DNA of 53,555 bases, taken from the NCBI GenBank assembly GCA_944390685.1, contig CALXQL010000011.1:1-53555 (forward strand). Reading direction: 5' to 3'. The notes below the pieces were generated by a model that worked only from the letters and a program-made list of their open reading frames with translations, ran no database searches and was not told the DNA's origin. A program made the translations under genes and the position numbers. Of this stretch, positions 26,097-32,777 are shown one piece after another. Each line of letters opens with the position of its first letter. Within the stretch, counting starts at the first letter, position 1. Origin of the DNA: an uncultured Alphaproteobacteria bacterium (lineage in GTDB: Bacteria; Pseudomonadota; Alphaproteobacteria; Rs-D84; CACZYB01).

Positions 26097-26657
26097 TTAT
26101 TTTCTCACATCGACCAAAGAAAAATTATTTATTTGCTTTGGAGTTTTTTGGACACTATCTAAATATTTTGCTTCTTTAATTTCGGTATTAAAAAGTTTAT
26201 AAAATAAATTAAATTTTGTATTATCATCTAAAAGTAAAATAGATAATTCCGCAGCCAAAGAATAAATAAAAGCGGATACAAAAACAGGAGAAAATAAACT
26301 TTCATCAACATCATAAATATAGGAAATTTCTACTTGAGAACTATTTGTAAATAACTTATCCCCCATAATATCATAAGATGAGTTTGGAAAAACAGAAACA
26401 ATTCGTAAAAAATCCAATGGAAGTTTAAATACATGTGAAAAATTTGAATTTAAATCTTCTTGTTCTATTTCATTTAATTTTTTAATTTTTTTTGCAAAAC
26501 TCCATGGAAAAGAAGAAAGAATTTTTGACTTTACCACATCATAAATTCCAGATACAAATTCTGCTTCCACACTACCTTCATCAAAAGAAACTATTTCATT
26601 TGCACCTATTTTATGTAAAGCCTTTGAGCATAAATCAATTTTTGTAAAATTATTCAT
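26097..26657 (-). CDS. tail tubular protein A (T7 gp11-like adaptor)
   Basis: The 186-residue product has the gp11-type opening (IDLCSKALHKIGANEIVSFDEGSVEAE FVSGIYDVVKS), LSSFPWSFAKK, LPLDFLRIVSVFP and a helical region ALAAELSILL-like (SLAAELSILLLDDN). It would connect portal to nozzle. Gene order capsid - adaptor - nozzle matches T7. A terminator lies directly before its AAAGGAG ribosome site. Confidence 0.78.
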   Translation of the reverse strand: MNNFTKIDLCSKALHKIGANEIVSFDEGSVEAEFVSGIYDVVKSKILSSFPWSFAKKIKKLNEIEQEDLNSNFSHVFKLPLDFLRIVSVFPNSSYDIMGDKLFTNSSQVEISYIYDVDESLFSPVFVSAFIYSLAAELSILLLDDNTKFNLFYKLFNTEIKEAKYLDSVQKTPKQINNFSLVDVRK

Positions 26658-26671
26658 AAATTTCTCCTTTA

Positions 26672-26697
26672 TAAAAACTCCCCGTTTTACCGGGGAA
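26672..26697 (-). terminator. terminator between capsid and tail genes
   Basis: Stem TTCCCCG/CGGGGA type (26679-26684, 26691-26696) followed by five U on the minus strand. T7 has its single major late terminator at the equivalent place, between genes 10 and 11. Confidence 0.8.
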
Positions 26698-26711
26698 TAA
26701 TAATCACTAAA

Positions 26712-26966
26712 CTAAACAGAAGGAATTATACTTGCAATAGTTACCACTCCCTCTTCAATAGAATCTACTGCATAAATAATGGTTTCTGTTTTAACACCAG
26801 TATTAACGGAAGCAATAATTAAATCACCAACATTAAAAATATTTGCAACTTTATCAAAATAATTTGCACCTACAACAGTTTCTTTTGTATCTGCTGTTTT
26901 ATAATGCCATAAAGTAAAGCCATTTGAATAAGCAAGTACTGATAAATTTTTAGAATCCATAGCCAT
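26712..26966 (-). CDS. capsid decoration/head fibre-like small protein
   Basis: The 84-residue product is beta-rich (LSVLAYSNGFTLWHYKTADT, FNVGDLIIASVN, TIIYAVDSIEEGVVTI). The LSVLAYxNGFTLWHY opening occurs in small proteins beside podovirus capsid genes. Location 18 nt downstream of the major capsid gene supports a head-accessory role. Exact function unknown. Confidence 0.6.
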   Translation of the reverse strand: MAMDSKNLSVLAYSNGFTLWHYKTADTKETVVGANYFDKVANIFNVGDLIIASVNTGVKTETIIYAVDSIEEGVVTIASIIPSV

Positions 26967-26984
26967 AATAATCTCCTATTTTAA

Positions 26985-27815
26985 TTAAACTAATTCAGAA
27001 TTATCTTTACATATAATTTTTACAACGCCAGTATTATCAATCAACTTTGCACCTTGGCTCATACAATTTGAAATGAAATGAGCAGCTCTTTCACCATGCC
27101 AAGTAATATCAGTTTTAACATCACAACCAGAAGCATGACCTATTGCATTTTTATGATAAATAAAGCAAGTTCTATCATCACCAGATAAAGGCAAAGCATT
27201 ATGCATAATCCAATTTATCCCCATCCACTTTCTGGATTCTGTTCCTTTAAGTAAAGGATAACTATCACCTACATAATCAGCATTGGAAAATTCTTTCATA
27301 TTTAAAAGTTCATTCCATTGATGTACACCAACAACAGCAAATCTTTGACCATCATCTGGAACATCATTTGTATTAAGAATTTCCAAAGCAGAAAGAATTT
27401 TCAATTTTGTAAGTCCAGTATCTGCAACTGCAATATTTTCTGTTGCTTGATTAAGTTCATTTATGATAAGTTCATCACTTTTTCTGCCCAAAGCATAAGC
27501 ACCAGCAGAAGCAACAACTCGTCTTTCATCAATATTGGTTTTAAGTTCATCTAACTCATCAACCCAATCACCAGCATAAAAATCATAAAGATTACATTCA
27601 ACTGGGGTATGATCCAAATTCATAACAGGAACAAGCCCATGTCTTGCCTTTGTTGTTGCAGTTCCTCTACCAACTTTTTGAAAAGTTGTTGAACTACCTT
27701 TAACATCATTTTTAGTTCTAACAGTAGAACGAAGTTTTGTTCCAGTTTGTTGAAATGCAAGATGCACTTCTGCTTCAAACTGTTTTATAAAAGATTGATC
27801 AATAGAAATTGACAT
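26985..27815 (-). CDS. major capsid protein
   Basis: The 276-residue product fits the HK97-fold capsid of BPP-1-like podoviruses: IDQSFIKQFEAEVHLAFQQTGTKLRSTVR at the N-terminus, GSSTTFQKVGRGTATTKARHG, CNLYDFYAGDWVDELDELKT (E-loop to spine), AVVGVHQWNELLNMKEFSNADYVG and KWMGINWIMHNALP (P-domain), ending with a beta strand. No protease gene is visible and no N-terminal delta domain is apparent. AAGGAG ribosome site. Upstream lies a possible weak promoter (TTGCCC-16-TATGTT near 27850-27880). Confidence 0.85.
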   Translation of the reverse strand: MSISIDQSFIKQFEAEVHLAFQQTGTKLRSTVRTKNDVKGSSTTFQKVGRGTATTKARHGLVPVMNLDHTPVECNLYDFYAGDWVDELDELKTNIDERRVVASAGAYALGRKSDELIINELNQATENIAVADTGLTKLKILSALEILNTNDVPDDGQRFAVVGVHQWNELLNMKEFSNADYVGDSYPLLKGTESRKWMGINWIMHNALPLSGDDRTCFIYHKNAIGHASGCDVKTDITWHGERAAHFISNCMSQGAKLIDNTGVVKIICKDNSELV

Positions 27816-27914
27816 AATAACATCTCCTTAATTTATTATTAATATAAAAACATAAACAGCATAAAACACGGGGCAAAAACTTGTTATCCCGTTAAATTTT
27901 GCATATTTGCAAAA

Positions 27915-27941
27915 TTAAAAATCCGCCTTTAAAAGACGGAT
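27915..27941 (-). terminator. intrinsic terminator upstream of the capsid gene
   Basis: A 10-bp stem with one mismatch (27921-27930, 27932-27941) followed by five U on the minus strand. It ends the Lys-rich/membrane protein unit. The 100 nt to the capsid start also hold an 8-bp palindrome (ATTTTGCA/TGCAAAAT). Confidence 0.65.
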
Positions 27942-27967
27942 CTTTAAATTTACAAAGTATAATAAAA

Positions 27968-28528
27968 CTATTTTTTAATTTTCAATATAGGTGAAACTGA
28001 TTTAATAAATCCATAAAAACAAGATAAACTCATCAATATAGAAATAAAAAATAAAATAAATATTTGAATTGATGAGGCAACCAATTTTTTTGAATAAGTA
28101 TTAGTTAAAAATAAAATATCAAAATAAAATATCATTGAAAATAATAATGATAATAAAAAAGCAATCAAAGTTTGTTTTTTAAAATTTTTATTAAAAATGA
28201 ATTCTAATTTAGCTTTTCTCTTTTTAATCATAATAAATTTTAAAAAGGCAATTAAAATTAAAGTTGGTATATATATCTTTATCATCAAAAATAAAGCATC
28301 AATAACCGCAATGAACATGATTTCAATAGGATTCATTGAAAATCTTAATTCTTCAAATATAGATAACTCTTTAACAAAAGAAAAGGAAAAAGAAAATACA
28401 CATACCCAAAATAAAATAAATTTTAAAATACCTTTTGTATGATTATAAAAAAATCCCAATAAAGAAGAGAATAATGAAGATTTTTTTTCAACATTACCCA
28501 CAACGTTATTGGGATTTTCAACTTTCAA
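27968..28528 (-). CDS. four-helix membrane protein, possibly fused to the Lys-rich ORF
   Basis: The 186-residue reading frame encodes about four to five membrane helices (ILKFILFWVCVFSFSFSF, MFIAVIDALFLMIKIYIPTL, TLIAFLLSLLFSMIFYF, IQIFILFFISILMSLSCFY). It has no ATG start near its beginning and no ribosome site; only a TTG at 28528 is available. The frame is open further upstream, back into the A10 tract inside the 3' end of the Lys-rich ORF, reading KKSSEEIVEVSLKVENPNN. A single extra A would fuse the two into about 340 residues. It is therefore best read as the C-terminal part of a fused protein made by slippage or broken by an indel. Confidence 0.6.
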   Translation of the reverse strand: MKVENPNNVVGNVEKKSSLFSSLLGFFYNHTKGILKFILFWVCVFSFSFSFVKELSIFEELRFSMNPIEIMFIAVIDALFLMIKIYIPTLILIAFLKFIMIKKRKAKLEFIFNKNFKKQTLIAFLLSLLFSMIFYFDILFLTNTYSKKLVASSIQIFILFFISILMSLSCFYGFIKSVSPILKIKK

Positions 28529-28539
28529 AGAAACTTCAA

Positions 28540-29004
28540 CTATTTCTTCGCTACTTTTTTTTTTGCAACTGGCTTAACTGCTTTTTTAACAGAAGTAGTT
28601 TTAACAGAAGCTTTTTTAACAACTATTTTTTTAACAACAACTTTTTTAGCTGATGCTTTTTTAACTTCTACTTTTTTAGCAGGAGCCTTTTTAGCAACAA
28701 CTTTTTTAGCTGGAGCTTTTTTAGTTTCAACTTTTTTCACTGCAACTTTTTTTGCAACAGGTTTTTTAGCAACAACTTTTTTAGCAACAGTTTTTTTAGT
28801 TTCAACTTTTTTAGCTGGAGCTTTTTTAACTTCTACTTTTTTAGCAGGAGCCTTTTTAGCAACAACTTTTTTAGCTGGAGCTTTTTTAGTTTCAACTTTT
28901 TTCACTGCAACTTTTTTCACTGCAACTTTTTTAGCAGGAGCTTTTTTCTCATCTGCTTTTTTAGTAGATACAGCTTTTGCTTTTTTTATTATACTTTTAA
29001 ACAT
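28540..29004 (-). CDS. histone H1-like Lys/Ala-rich protein
   Basis: The 154-residue product is almost wholly made of KKV/AxxKK repeats (KKAPAKKVVAKK, KKVEVKKAPAKKVETKK), like the C-terminal tail of histone H1 and bacterial H1-like proteins. It should bind DNA or RNA non-specifically. The only non-repeat part is the first 15 residues (MFKSIIKKAKAVSTK). It has its own promoter and lies between scaffold and capsid genes. Its last codons contain the A10 tract that may join it to the downstream membrane ORF. It may be a host gene inserted in the phage block or a DNA-condensing virion protein; nothing here decides. Confidence 0.65.
   Translation of the reverse strand: MFKSIIKKAKAVSTKKADEKKAPAKKVAVKKVAVKKVETKKAPAKKVVAKKAPAKKVEVKKAPAKKVETKKTVAKKVVAKKPVAKKVAVKKVETKKAPAKKVVAKKAPAKKVEVKKASAKKVVVKKIVVKKASVKTTSVKKAVKPVAKKKVAKK
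28555..28564 (-). other. A10 slippage-prone tract
   Basis: Ten consecutive A on the sense strand in the last codons of the Lys-rich ORF. Addition of one A moves ribosomes from the 154-residue frame into the downstream membrane-protein frame with no intervening stop. Homopolymers of this length support transcriptional slippage and also indel errors. Confidence 0.7.
28641..28752 (-). repeat. internal repeat of the Lys-rich gene, copy 1
   Basis: About 112 bp nearly identical to 28806-28917, offset by 165 bp (55 codons). It is an in-frame duplication inside the KKxxxKK coding region. Confidence 0.75.
28806..28917 (-). repeat. internal repeat of the Lys-rich gene, copy 2
   Basis: The second copy of the in-frame duplication at 28641-28752. 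The near identity suggests recent slippage or recombination, so length may vary between strains. Confidence 0.75.
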
Positions 29005-29037
29005 ATTTCTCTCTCCTATTTAACAAAAGACAAATTC

Positions 29038-29066
29038 ATTATATCACTAAAAAAAACATACTGCAA
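29038..29066 (-). promoter_or_regulatory. promoter of the Lys-rich gene
   Basis: TTGCAG (29066-29061), 17-nt spacer, perfect TATAAT (29043-29038), followed by AGGAGAGAG and ATG. It gives the Lys-rich/membrane unit transcription independent of the lysis-scaffold genes. Confidence 0.65.
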
Positions 29067-29095
29067 TAAAAAATATAAAAAAAGTATAAAAAATA

Positions 29096-29821
29096 TTAGA
29101 ATTTATCAAATAAAATTTTAAAACCATCATCAACTTTTTTAATGAAATCTTTATCACCATCTCTCCAATACCTTGGATCAGACATCATACTTTTTAATTT
29201 TTTTTCATTTAACACTTCTTGATTTTCTCTTGGTATATTCATCAAAGAAGGTTCATTATTATTATTCATCATATTATAAAGTGCAATCACACCATAATAA
29301 GAAGTATTAAGAGAATTAAAGAGTTTTTCTGGAATATTTTTTTCTGCCCACATAATTATTTGTCTTGAAATTTCATCAAATCTTTCCTCACCACCGAAAT
29401 GCTTTTCTAATTTTTCAAGTTCACGATAAAGGCGAAATTCTTCCATCATATTTTCAATCATAGGCATCATAATTTCTGCACCTAAATCATAAACAAGTTG
29501 AGCTTGTTCATTGGAAAAACCTGCTTTTTTAAGTCTTTCATTTAAATCTTTATCAATTGATAACATCTTATGCCTAATAGTAATATTATAATCACTTGCT
29601 GGCACATCAGTTTTAAGTGCAAGATTTAAAACGCTTGCTTCATCTTTTTCATTTTTAAGTTTTGAAAAATTTTTTTCCAATTCGCTATATGATTTTAAAA
29701 GTTCATCTATTCTTATTTCACCTTTTTCTTGATTCCAAAATTTAACAGGAACATTATCCGGTTTAACAATAACAGCTTCTTCATTTTTTGAATTTTCAAT
29801 ATTTTTTTTATTATCAGTCAT
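29096..29821 (-). CDS. capsid scaffolding protein (T7 gp9-like)
   Basis: The 241-residue acidic, helical, soluble product has an early PVKFWNQEKGEIRIDELLKSY SELE segment, common in podovirus scaffold/assembly proteins (a substrate-binding-like WD motif followed by coiled coil), a central helical region (ERLKKAGFSNEQAQLVYDLGAE) and a C-terminal basic/aromatic end (FIKKVDDGFKILFDKF) suited to capsid binding. It lies upstream of the capsid gene as in T7, with the Lys-rich/membrane genes between. Sequence conservation is low, so the call leans on motif and order. Confidence 0.7.
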   Translation of the reverse strand: MTDNKKNIENSKNEEAVIVKPDNVPVKFWNQEKGEIRIDELLKSYSELEKNFSKLKNEKDEASVLNLALKTDVPASDYNITIRHKMLSIDKDLNERLKKAGFSNEQAQLVYDLGAEIMMPMIENMMEEFRLYRELEKLEKHFGGEERFDEISRQIIMWAEKNIPEKLFNSLNTSYYGVIALYNMMNNNNEPSLMNIPRENQEVLNEKKLKSMMSDPRYWRDGDKDFIKKVDDGFKILFDKF

Positions 29822-29844
29822 AATAACTCCTTATTTTAAATTAT

Positions 29845-30285
29845 TTAATCACAATTATTGTAAAAAAGATAATCATCAATAATTGCAACGGATTTCAAAC
29901 CAATGGACCAAGTTGGATAAAAACTTTTTTTATGAAAATTAAATGATGAAAAAGTATTATCTTCCAATTTACCTTTTAAAGCCTTATCTGCAAAATCAAG
30001 ACATAATTTAAAATTAGAATTACTAATATCAATTTCATCCATTTCTTTTAAATTTTTCCAACATGGAAAAAACGAAGTATTTGTAATACATTTTATAAAA
30101 TTTATTTCACTATCAATATTATATTCATACAAAAACCTATTTAAAATGACATTTGATAAAGCCAAGATTAAATTTTCATCAAATAAAGAAATTGATTTAA
30201 ACAAAGTTTTTGCAAATATAAATTTATTCATATTATTACAAAGATTAAAATTTTTAATCATCAAATTTCTATTATTATCACACAT
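29845..30285 (-). CDS. SleB-like cell wall hydrolase, apparently degenerate
   Basis: The 146-residue product keeps the outline of SleB/cell-wall-hydrolase domains: LILALSNVILNRF (AVAxVVLNR in the family), a Cys/aromatic segment (CITNTSFFPCWK), ADKALKGKLEDNTFSSFNFH KK and a C-terminal W...IDDYLFYNN (IGxHxFY). The Glu expected in the YxEARGE helix is not present (AKTLFKSISLFDEN). It was called as a lysis-type endolysin because it follows a small membrane protein at the head of the block. Either it is catalytically dead or uses another acid. ATG at 30285 chosen; a TTG 11 codons upstream overlaps the previous gene. Confidence 0.5.
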   Translation of the reverse strand: MCDNNRNLMIKNFNLCNNMNKFIFAKTLFKSISLFDENLILALSNVILNRFLYEYNIDSEINFIKCITNTSFFPCWKNLKEMDEIDISNSNFKLCLDFADKALKGKLEDNTFSSFNFHKKSFYPTWSIGLKSVAIIDDYLFYNNCD

Positions 30286-30286
30286 A

Positions 30287-30574
30287 TTAAAAACCCCCGT
30301 TTGAAATCTTTTCCTCAATTCTTAAAAGATGAGCTGTAAGCCTATTCTCCACATCCTTTAAATAAGACATAGAAGGATAATGCATTGCCACATCAACACG
30401 TAAGGATGAAATATTTTCAATCATAGAAATCATTTCTTTTTTTGCCTTTTCCTCATTTTCCTTTATTCTAGATTCAAGGAAATGCATATTATTTCTAACA
30501 ATCCAAAACATTCCAGCAAAAACGGGAATTTCAACTACACTTATCCACCAAGATAAGTCTATCGCTGTATTCAT
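30287..30574 (-). CDS. small membrane protein with coiled coil, possible holin/spanin
   Basis: The 95-residue product has one N-terminal membrane helix (WWISVVEIPVFAGMFWIV) and a long charged coiled coil (about 32-92, SRIKENEEKAKKEMISMIEN, LTAHLLRIEEKISNGGF). It is the first gene behind the shared phage promoter and precedes the endolysin-like gene, so a lysis function is plausible. Small membrane/coiled-coil proteins also occur in other phage roles; no family motif decides. Confidence 0.5.
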   Translation of the reverse strand: MNTAIDLSWWISVVEIPVFAGMFWIVRNNMHFLESRIKENEEKAKKEMISMIENISSLRVDVAMHYPSMSYLKDVENRLTAHLLRIEEKISNGGF

Positions 30575-30591
30575 ATATCACTCCTTAAATG

Positions 30592-30620
30592 AAAAAACCT
30601 TCGTAAGAAAAATACGAAGG
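30592..30620 (-). terminator. leader terminator/attenuator of phage block 2
   Basis: A perfect 8-bp stem CCTTCGTA/TACGAAGG followed by six U on the minus strand, between the block 2 promoter and the first gene's AAGGAG site. It would stop transcripts from that promoter unless antiterminated or leaky. Confidence 0.8.
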
Positions 30621-30644
30621 CAAATTAAATAACTAACAAAATGG

Positions 30645-30705
30645 ATATAATTATCCCTTTGGTTAAAAACCACTATACACTATTTTTTTTCAAATGTCAA
30701 GAACA
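30645..30705 (-). promoter_or_regulatory. phage block 2 promoter with operator-like box
   Basis: GTTC then TTGACA (30700-30695), 17-nt spacer, TATAGT (30677-30672); 14 nt later GGGATAATTATATC (30657-30644), holding an inverted GGATA/TATCC. The same arrangement, spacing and most of the bases recur upstream of the fibre gene at 35502. Between -10 and the box lies a small palindrome GGTTTTTAACC, not conserved in the other copy. Confidence 0.8.
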
Positions 30706-30731
30706 AAATAGAAACAAAATGAAGATTATAT

Positions 30732-30760
30732 AAAAAAAGGCCTATTTTCAAGGCCTTTTT
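30732..30760 (-). terminator. accC terminator
   Basis: Perfect 10-bp stem AAAAAGGCCT/AGGCCTTTTT with a 7-nt loop and U-rich tail on the minus strand, right after accC. Confidence 0.9.
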
Positions 30761-30763
30761 AGA

Positions 30764-32170
30764 CTATTTTTTTGAATGTTTTACATCTTTTGAATTAGAA
30801 TCTTTTACTTCATCAACTTCTTTTTTAAGTTTTTCTGACTTAATAAAATCTTCTAACCAATGAATAGGATAAGTTCCTTTAACGAATTCTTCTTGAGAAA
30901 GAATTTTTTGATCCAAAGGAATTGAAGTTTTCACTCCATCTATAACAAATTCACTCAAAGCATTTTTCATTCTGATGATAGCTTGTTTACGATCAGGAGC
31001 AAAAACAATCAATTTTGCAATCATACTATCATAACAAGAAGGAATTTTATAACCAGTATAAAGTCCACTATCAACACGAACGCCAAGACCACCTGGAGCA
31101 TGATAATATTTTACAGTTCCAGGGAAAGGTATAAATGTTTCAGGATCTTCTGCATTTATACGACATTCAATTGCATGACCATTCGGAATGATATCATCTT
31201 GAGTATAACCAAGTTTTTCACCTTGAGCCACACGGATTTGTTCACGAACTAAATCAATGCCATAAACTTGTTCAGTTACAGGATGTTCAACTTGAAGTCT
31301 TGTATTCATTTCCATGAAATAAAATCTACCATTTTCGAACAAAAATTCAATAGTTCCAGCACCTCTATAACCCATTTTTTGCATAGCATTTCTAACAATA
31401 TCTTGAATATCCTTACTTTCTTTTTTAGTAAGAATAGTAGCAGGAGCCTCTTCAATCAATTTTTGGTTTTTACGTTGGCAAGAACAATCTCTTTCACCAA
31501 GAGTTACCACATTACCATGAGTATCACCCAAAATTTGAATTTCAATATGCTTTGGATTTACAAGATACTTTTCCATATAAACTCTTTCATCACCAAAAGC
31601 AGATTTAGCTTCAGCCTTTGCAATAGGATATTGAGCTTTTAATTCTTCTTCATTAAATGCGATTTTCATACCTCTACCACCACCACCACTTGCAGCCTTA
31701 ATGATAACAGGATATTCTATTTGTTTTGCAACTTTTATTGCATCGTTTAAAGTGTCCAAAGCGCCATCACTACCAGGCACAACAGGTATCCCATATTCAA
31801 TTGCAGTTCTTTTAGCTTCAACCTTATCCCCCATTTTTCTTATATGTTCTGGGGTTGGACCTATAAACTCAATTCCATGGGCTTCAAGCATTTCTGCAAA
31901 TTCAGCATTTTCTGATAAGAAACCATAACCAGGATGCACCGCATCAGCATTGGTTACAACTGCAGCTGAAATTATTGCAGATTTATTAAGATAAGATTCA
32001 GAAGATAAAGCAGGTCCAATACAAACTGATTCATCTGCCATTTTCACATACATTGCATCGCTATCAGCTGTGGAATGCACTGCAACAGTTTTAATGCCCA
32101 TTTCGCGACAAGCACGAATGATTCGCAAAGCAATTTCTCCACGATTTGCGATAAGAATTTTTTTAAACAT
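30764..32170 (-). CDS. accC: acetyl-CoA carboxylase biotin carboxylase
   Basis: This 468-residue ATP-grasp enzyme carboxylates biotin on AccB, the first step of fatty-acid synthesis. It has the N-terminal KILIANRGEIALRIIRACRE, HPGYGFLSENAEFAEM, glycine loop KAASGGGGRGMKIA, EKYLVNPKHIEIQILGD, GERDCSCQRKNQKLIEEAP, FYFMEMNTRLQVEHPVTE and GHAIECRINAEDPE. A Lys-rich tail follows the usual end. It is co-transcribed with accB (13-nt gap). Confidence 0.97.
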   Translation of the reverse strand: MFKKILIANRGEIALRIIRACREMGIKTVAVHSTADSDAMYVKMADESVCIGPALSSESYLNKSAIISAAVVTNADAVHPGYGFLSENAEFAEMLEAHGIEFIGPTPEHIRKMGDKVEAKRTAIEYGIPVVPGSDGALDTLNDAIKVAKQIEYPVIIKAASGGGGRGMKIAFNEEELKAQYPIAKAEAKSAFGDERVYMEKYLVNPKHIEIQILGDTHGNVVTLGERDCSCQRKNQKLIEEAPATILTKKESKDIQDIVRNAMQKMGYRGAGTIEFLFENGRFYFMEMNTRLQVEHPVTEQVYGIDLVREQIRVAQGEKLGYTQDDIIPNGHAIECRINAEDPETFIPFPGTVKYYHAPGGLGVRVDSGLYTGYKIPSCYDSMIAKLIVFAPDRKQAIIRMKNALSEFVIDGVKTSIPLDQKILSQEEFVKGTYPIHWLEDFIKSEKLKKEVDEVKDSNSKDVKHSKK

Positions 32171-32183
32171 ATTAAATCCTTTC

Positions 32184-32639
32184 CTATTCTATAACGAATA
32201 AAGGTTGTTCATATTCAACTGTTTCTGAATTTTTAACAAGAATTTTTTTAACAACACCATCAACTGGTGATTTAACAGGATTAAAGGTTTTCATTGCTTC
32301 AATCAAACAAAGAGTATCACCTTTTTTAACTGATTGACCTTCAACAACAAAAGCCTTTGCATTTGGTTCTGGAGACATATAAACAACACCTACCATAGGA
32401 GATTTCAAAGCATTTGAAAAATCTTCTTTAACATTTGCAGATGCAACAGGAGCGCTATTAACATTTGAAGGGACATTGGAAGTAGCTAATCCACCGGCAA
32501 TAATTGCTCCACCTTTTGAATTTGAAATTCTAATTCTTGAACCATTTCTTTCATATTCAATTTCACAAAGATTATGCTTATTTAGTAAATCAACAAGTTC
32601 ATTAACTAAATCAGTAATATTTTTTCTTCTATTAAACAT
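32184..32639 (-). CDS. accB: acetyl-CoA carboxylase biotin carboxyl carrier protein
   Basis: The 151-residue protein has an N-terminal helical region (ITDLVNELVDLLNKHNLCEIEYERNG), an Ala/Ser/Asn-rich linker and a C-terminal biotinyl domain with the acceptor Lys in EAMKT (about K117) and the thumb/hairpin KSPMVGVVYMSPEPNAK. It is carboxylated by AccC. accB precedes accC in one operon behind the promoter at 32695-32723. Confidence 0.96.
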   Translation of the reverse strand: MFNRRKNITDLVNELVDLLNKHNLCEIEYERNGSRIRISNSKGGAIIAGGLATSNVPSNVNSAPVASANVKEDFSNALKSPMVGVVYMSPEPNAKAFVVEGQSVKKGDTLCLIEAMKTFNPVKSPVDGVVKKILVKNSETVEYEQPLFVIE

Positions 32640-32694
32640 TATTATATCCTTTTGTTTGTTAAATAATTTTGTATTTTTTTAAATACTTGATACC

Positions 32695-32723
32695 ACTATA
32701 TAAAAAAAAATATAAAAAGTAAA
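32695..32723 (-). promoter_or_regulatory. accBC promoter
   Basis: TTTACT (32723-32718), 17-nt spacer, TATAGT (32700-32695), about 55 nt upstream of accB. Confidence 0.55.
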
Positions 32724-32777
32724 GCATAAGATTACAAACAATTTAAATTTTGTATAGATATAGGATTGATTACCTTA

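Noticed and set aside
28540-29004. CRISPR-like array in the regular T-tract repeats
   Set aside because: The periodicity is codon-based (KKxxxKK) without unique spacers of constant length; it is a coding repeat.
16239-30574. Ordinary intact prophage
   Set aside because: No integration, lysogeny or replication genes are visible, and essential host genes with their own promoters and terminators lie inside the span.
30983-31642. Two long plus-strand ORFs opposite accC
   Set aside because: accC is complete and conserved over this stretch; the plus-strand frames are antisense shadows.
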